This document shows, one piece after another, positions 7,819 through 11,076 of a DNA stretch of 11,076 nt. The notes beneath the pieces were generated by a model. It worked only from the letters and a program-made list of their open reading frames with translations, had not been told where the DNA came from and searched no databases. Both the position numbers and the translations under genes were made by a program. This DNA is from JBFWNZ01 sp050250795 (GTDB lineage Bacteria > Pseudomonadota > Alphaproteobacteria > UBA8366). The DNA lies in assembly GCA_050250795.1 (NCBI GenBank), contig JBFWNZ010000100.1:1-11076 (forward strand), read 5' to 3'. How positions within the stretch are numbered: position 1 is the stretch's first letter; each line of letters begins with the position of its first letter.

Positions 7819-9894
7819 CTAACGGAATCCCCAAGCCCCGGCGGGCGCGGTCGTGCCCTCTCGTGTAGCCAGGGTCGTGCCGCCATCCGACCCCAACGAC
7901 CCTTGCAAGCGAGGAACATAGGCCGGGGCTTGTGTCGCAGGGGCGGGATAGCCGTAGGGCGGCGGCGAAACGGTGCTCGTTCCGTTCCGATCCTTTTGCG
8001 GCGGCACAGCCCTGGACTGACCGGGCAGCATCGGCTGTGCCGGCACCGGCGCTGGCGCCGAGGGAACGGAGTATCCTTGCGCCGAAGGCCCCCCATAGTA
8101 ACCCGAGGCCGGCGGAGCGGCCACAGGCGGAGCGACCGGTCGAGCTGGAGCGGTCCCGCCCCCATAAAGCTGGGTGGGTGCGGCCGTAGCGGGCCGCGCC
8201 GCCTCAAGCGGTGCCGCGCGCGTCGGGCTTCGCTGCGGCGATGCGGACGCGTCCATACCGGGCGGATGAATGCCGAAGAACGGGGACAGGGTCTGTGCCT
8301 GGGCCGGACCGGGGTTGGGGCCGGACGCCGGCAGCAAGACATCCCGCCCGGCCGAGCCGCCGGTCGGCCCGGACGCCGGCGCATTGGGGTCGAGAACGGG
8401 GGCGGCCGGCGCATTCGGATCCAGCATGGGCGCCGACGGATCGAGAGGCGTTCCCGCAGCTCCCGCGCCGCCGATCGCGTTGTCGATCTCATCGTATTTG
8501 TCGGTCTTGCCGAACGCAGCCCTGGGCGGCTGCACGTCCAGCACCGAAAGCAAAGTGCCCGTCGTCGCCAGAATCCGGTAAACACCGAACAATTCCACGA
8601 ATTCCGACGTCACCAAATTGCTCTTGGAAATGAAGAGTTCGTTTTCCGAATCCAGCAGATCGAGCAGATCGCGCTGACCGATATCGAACTGCTGGCGATA
8701 GGTCGCGCGGACTTGATCATTTGCCGACACTTCGGCGCGCAATGCCTTCAACCGGTCCTGGGCACTGATCAGCGCATTCCAGGACAGGCGGGTGCCCTCC
8801 TCGGTCAACCGCAATGCGCGGTTAAGCCGCTGACGGGATTCGGCCAGACGCGCGATGAACTCGCGCCGCCGATGAATGTCGGCCCCACCCCGGTACAGGT
8901 TGTAGGAGAAGACGACAGCCGCCGTCGCATCGCTGTCTGGACCGCGGGTTCCATCCCCATTCCGCACATGGTTGCCGCTGATTTCGAGATTCACATTGGG
9001 CAGGAAACTCGAATTCGTGGCGCGAAGCTCCGCCTCCGCAATGTCGATGTCCGAACGGGACACACGGACCGTCGGATTGAACTTGATCGCAAGATCGATG
9101 GCGCCATCCAGGCTCGGCGGAAGCCGGTCCGCGGGTACAGCCGGACGGATCAGATTCTCCGGATCCTCGCCCACGATGCGGGTATAGGTGGCATCCGCAT
9201 CGCGCAGACGGCCTTCGGCTTCCGCCAAGGTCGCGCGCGCCGATGCCAGCCGCGATTCGGTCTGCTGGACATCCGCCGTGCTCGCGGCCCCGCCTTGCAC
9301 CTTGGCGGTGACCATCTGCACCGTCTGCTCGTGGGCGCGCACATTCTCCTCGGCGATGCCGACCAGTTCGCGCTGCCGCAGGGCTTCGAAATATGCCTCG
9401 ATGGCATCGAGCGCAATGAATTCGGAGGTTTCCCGGACCCGGCGGGCGGCCGCCCGGATGCGCGCCTCCTGACGGTCGATCTCAGAGGAAATCGCAAAAC
9501 CGTCGAACAACACCTGCCGGATCGTAAACCCGCCGCGATAGGCGCCCATGACCGCCGTATCGCCCTCGCCCTGCGATTTCAATCGCGCCCGAAGGCCTGG
9601 GTTGTTGTTCGCCTCCAACCCATAACTCGACCGGATATCGAATGTCGGAAAGTACCGGGCCTCAGCCTGCTCCAGCTCTTCCTCGGTCGCCCGCCGGTTC
9701 TCGACGACAATACCCACATCGGGATTGGTTTTCAGCGCTGCCCGCACGGCATCATCCAGTTCGACCGCCGCGCCAGCTCCGCTCAACGCGCACCAAAGCC
9801 CGGCAGCCATCCCGCCCACGAGCAGCATCCGCACGAACGACTGCGAAGAACTTATCGGCATTCTGGAAATGATCTTTGCCGTTCTGCTTGCCAT
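7819..9894 (-). CDS. TolC-family type I secretion outer-membrane protein with long Pro-rich C-terminal tail
   Basis: 691 residues from ATG 9894. A signal peptide is expected (hydrophobic MLLVGGMAAGLWCALSGAGA, then AVELDD). The TolC core covers about residues 43-470 with the two-fold repeat: AVRAALKTNPDV, then VLFDGF (about 127) in the first half; LYRGGAD (about 333) and FDIGQRDLLDLLDSENELF (about 400-420) in the second, with long coiled-coil helices between. The second-half motif is typical of LapE/AggA-like exporters of large adhesins. It forms the outer-membrane channel-tunnel of a type I system; no ABC transporter or membrane-fusion partner is in the window. Residues about 475-691 form a low-complexity Pro/Ala/Gly-rich tail with three LDP[SN]AP repeats and Tyr-Gly-Gly motifs, unusual for TolC. 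Start uncertain: ATG 9861 (MPISSSQSF) is equally good, and neither has a clear ribosome binding site. Confidence 0.88.
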   Translation of the reverse strand: MASRTAKIISRMPISSSQSFVRMLLVGGMAAGLWCALSGAGAAVELDDAVRAALKTNPDVGIVVENRRATEEELEQAEARYFPTFDIRSSYGLEANNNPGLRARLKSQGEGDTAVMGAYRGGFTIRQVLFDGFAISSEIDRQEARIRAAARRVRETSEFIALDAIEAYFEALRQRELVGIAEENVRAHEQTVQMVTAKVQGGAASTADVQQTESRLASARATLAEAEGRLRDADATYTRIVGEDPENLIRPAVPADRLPPSLDGAIDLAIKFNPTVRVSRSDIDIAEAELRATNSSFLPNVNLEISGNHVRNGDGTRGPDSDATAAVVFSYNLYRGGADIHRRREFIARLAESRQRLNRALRLTEEGTRLSWNALISAQDRLKALRAEVSANDQVRATYRQQFDIGQRDLLDLLDSENELFISKSNLVTSEFVELFGVYRILATTGTLLSVLDVQPPRAAFGKTDKYDEIDNAIGGAGAAGTPLDPSAPMLDPNAPAAPVLDPNAPASGPTGGSAGRDVLLPASGPNPGPAQAQTLSPFFGIHPPGMDASASPQRSPTRAAPLEAARPATAAPTQLYGGGTAPARPVAPPVAAPPASGYYGGPSAQGYSVPSAPAPVPAQPMLPGQSRAVPPQKDRNGTSTVSPPPYGYPAPATQAPAYVPRLQGSLGSDGGTTLATREGTTAPAGAWGFR

Positions 9895-9961
9895 TGCTTG
9901 TCGAGCAGCCGCCCCCACGGGTGGATCGAAAAACAGAGCGGCTTTCCTCCAAAACTCACGA

Positions 9962-9975
9962 CCCTCCAGGGAGGG
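9962..9975. repeat. 14-bp palindrome downstream of the possible tolC promoter
   Basis: CCCTCCAGGGAGGG: perfect 6-bp arms around AG. Its place just downstream of the candidate -10 fits an operator, but no known regulator motif is recognised. Confidence 0.4.
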
Positions 9976-9998
9976 CTCATCACCGGAGGCGTGCTCAA

Positions 9999-10027
9999 TA
10001 TATAGTGGAAACCTCCCATCGTCTCCA
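9999..10027 (-). promoter_or_regulatory. Possible sigma-70-type promoter of the tolC-like gene
   Basis: On the minus strand TGGAGA (10022-10027, 4 of 6 to TTGACA) is followed after 17 bases by TATATA (9999-10004). It is the only TATA-rich spot in the region, about 100 bases before the start codon. Based on pattern only. Confidence 0.35.
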
Positions 10028-10091
10028 CAAAATTCCGAGAGAATGGCGGAATTCTGCGGCGAAGCGTTCTCACCGTCCTCTCGGATTCCCA

Positions 10092-10119
10092 AATATTCGC
10101 AAATGAAGGAGAATATTCG
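10092..10119. repeat. Direct repeat AATATTCG, two copies
   Basis: AATATTCG at 10092-10099 and 10112-10119, 20 bases apart start to start, about two helical turns, so both would face the same side of the DNA. This arrangement suits a dimeric regulator controlling one or both divergent genes. The function is inferred. Confidence 0.4.
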
Positions 10120-10170
10120 ACCGTCAACGCTTTATACGTCCCGCGACGCGCCGGAGCGGTCGCAGCCGCG

Positions 10171-10200
10171 TTGACTCCTTTGCCGAGACGGTGGCTTCAT
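10171..10200 (+). promoter_or_regulatory. Weak promoter candidate for the tctC-like gene
   Basis: TTGACT at 10171-10176 is a good -35; CTTCAT at 10195-10200 (18-base spacer) is a poor -10. It would give a leader of about 35 nt. Confidence 0.22.
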
Positions 10201-10231
10201 GCCCACTTGAACCGGCCGCTATCCTTGCAAC

Positions 10232-10235
10232 GGAG
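10232..10235 (+). promoter_or_regulatory. Ribosome binding site of the tctC-like gene
   Basis: GGAG, 5 nt before GTG at 10241. An in-frame TGA at 10208-10210 rules out more distant starts, so this site decides the GTG start. Confidence 0.6.
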
Positions 10236-10240
10236 CCGTC

Positions 10241-11076
10241 GTGTCCCGACACGCATCGCGAACGAAGCTGGGCCGTCGCCACGTCCTGGCAGGGCTTCTG
10301 GCCCTTCCCGCTCTGGGAAGGGCGCGCACGGCAATGGCTGCGACAGAGCCCCTGCGGTGCATCATTCCGTTCGGCGCAGACGGTGAATCGAGCACCGCGG
10401 CGCGGCTGCAACGCCCCGTGCTGCGCGACCTGACCGGCCAAGACATGGTCGTCGATTATCGACCCGGCGGCGGCGGCGGCGTGGTCTGGTCGGCCCTTAA
10501 CCGGCTGCCCGCCGACGGCCGGACCATCGTCGGCGTGAATCTGCCGCACATCTTCCTTCAACCGGCCGCCGGTGCGAAGTACCGGACCGACGATTTCGCG
10601 GTGGTCCACATTTTCCACTACACTCCGCATGCCATCGCCGTCCGGGCAAACGCGCCCTTCGACACTCTTCAGGACTTGGTCCAGGCAGCAAAGGGCGCGC
10701 CGGGGAGCATCGTCTTCACCGGATCGGGATCGGCAACCGCAAGCCAGCTTGCCCAGCGCCGCTTCGATCGCCTCGCCGGTACACGCACCGGATATCTGCC
10801 CTATGAGGGCACGACCGCCGCGATTGCAGCGCTGCTCGGGGGCGAGGCGCGCGCGGCCTGGACCTACCCCACCGTCGGCATCCAATACGACCGGTCCATC
10901 CGGCTGCTGGCCATCGCCACACCCCAACGCCACCCGCGCTTCCCGTCCGTTCCGACGTTCCAGGAGTTCGGCTATCCGCTCGTCGATGGAACATGGCGCG
11001 GCATCGCGGTGCCGAAGGCAACGCCGGAGCCGGCCCGCCAAGCGCTGTCCGATCTGTTCATGACCATTGCCAATCG
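10241..11076 (+). CDS. TctC/Bug-type tripartite tricarboxylate transporter solute-binding protein (3' end outside window)
   Basis: 278 residues seen from a GTG start with GGAG 5 nt upstream; the frame is open to the right edge. The N-terminus has a twin-arginine-like signal (KLGRRHVLAGLLALPALG, cleavage near AMA-ATEP). Family features: LRCIIPFGADGESSTAARL, VVDYRPGGGGGVVWSAL, LPADGRTIVGVN, YRTDDFAVV, FDTLQDLVQAAKG, GTTAAIAALLGGEARAAW, and a C-terminal HPRFPSVPTFQEFGYP. Such periplasmic proteins bind carboxylates or other small organic anions for TctAB-type transporters or sensing. The usual PFxPGGxxDxxAR ligand-binding motif is altered here (PFGADGESSTAAR), so the ligand may differ. The family is often present as many orphan copies; no TctA or TctB partner is seen. 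Divergent from the tolC-like gene. Confidence 0.85.
   Translation, partial: MSRHASRTKLGRRHVLAGLLALPALGRARTAMAATEPLRCIIPFGADGESSTAARLQRPVLRDLTGQDMVVDYRPGGGGGVVWSALNRLPADGRTIVGVNLPHIFLQPAAGAKYRTDDFAVVHIFHYTPHAIAVRANAPFDTLQDLVQAAKGAPGSIVFTGSGSATASQLAQRRFDRLAGTRTGYLPYEGTTAAIAALLGGEARAAWTYPTVGIQYDRSIRLLAIATPQRHPRFPSVPTFQEFGYPLVDGTWRGIAVPKATPEPARQALSDLFMTIAN

Larger units (their letters stand above)
9895..10240. other. Divergent intergenic region between the tolC-like and tctC-like genes
   Basis: 346 bases without a supported gene, more AT-rich than the neighbours. It holds a possible tolC promoter (9999-10027), a 14-bp palindrome (9962-9975), a repeated AATATTCG (10092-10119), an inverted repeat TCCGAGAG/CTCTCGGA (10034-10041 and 10078-10085) and AGAAT/ATTCT arms (10040-10055). 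GGAGGAAAG on the minus strand (9942-9950) looks like a strong ribosome binding site but is followed only by an in-frame CTG. Confidence 0.6.

Noticed and set aside
6399..8585. Long N-terminal extension of the irpA frame
   Set aside because: The extra residues overlap the tolC-like gene in another frame and are Arg/Pro-rich; the internal ATG at 7667 has a ribosome binding site and starts a signal peptide.
7393..10005. 870-codon plus-strand frame
   Set aside because: Antisense to the irpA and tolC-like genes; Arg/Gly-rich composition typical of a high-GC shadow, with no domain recognised.
10124..11041. 305-codon minus-strand frame
   Set aside because: Antisense to the clear TctC-type gene; no family features and no plausible start.

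Overview
The window looks like part of the chromosome of a high-GC Gram-negative bacterium, most likely an alphaproteobacterium (Rhodospirillales-like). The grounds are codon use, the GC-rich third positions, a tripartite-tricarboxylate-type binding protein, and a large secreted adhesin of the kind common in that group. A run of ten N at 4925-4934 shows it comes from a draft scaffold. Six protein-coding genes and no RNA genes, CRISPR arrays or insertion sequences are supported. Five genes lie on the minus strand and one on the plus strand.

From left to right: (1) the N-terminal 748 residues of a large RTX/Ig-like-repeat adhesin (minus; it runs off the left edge). (2) A 374-bp gene-free leader holding an imperfect hairpin and a sigma-54-like -24/-12 element. 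(3) A four-gene operon on the minus strand, transcribed from about 7.67 kb down to 2.62 kb: an IrpA-type imelysin, a di-heme c-type oxidoreductase (DUF1111), a second imelysin-like protein and a DUF1513 beta-propeller-like protein. This is the known COG3487-COG3488-COG3489-COG3490 set, a periplasmic iron-linked cluster of incompletely known mechanism. Its 151-bp upstream region carries two 19-bp Fur-box-like elements, which fits iron control. (4) A TolC-family type I secretion outer-membrane protein with an unusual tail of about 215 Pro/Ala/Gly-rich residues. (5) A 346-bp divergent intergenic region with several small repeats and palindromes. (6) The start of a TctC/Bug-type solute-binding protein on the plus strand, cut by the right edge.

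The adhesin has no N-terminal signal peptide, as expected of a type I substrate. The TolC protein resembles the LapE/AggA branch that exports such adhesins, so the two may work together although the iron operon separates them; this is inference. The N run makes the di-heme oxidoreductase appear fused out of frame to the following imelysin. The sequence on its two sides can be joined by a short overlap that restores a family-typical C-terminus, so the fusion is an assembly artefact. Nothing here is clearly a wholly new system. The most distinctive features are the TolC tail, the duplicated N-terminal module of the adhesin, and the paired Fur-like boxes.
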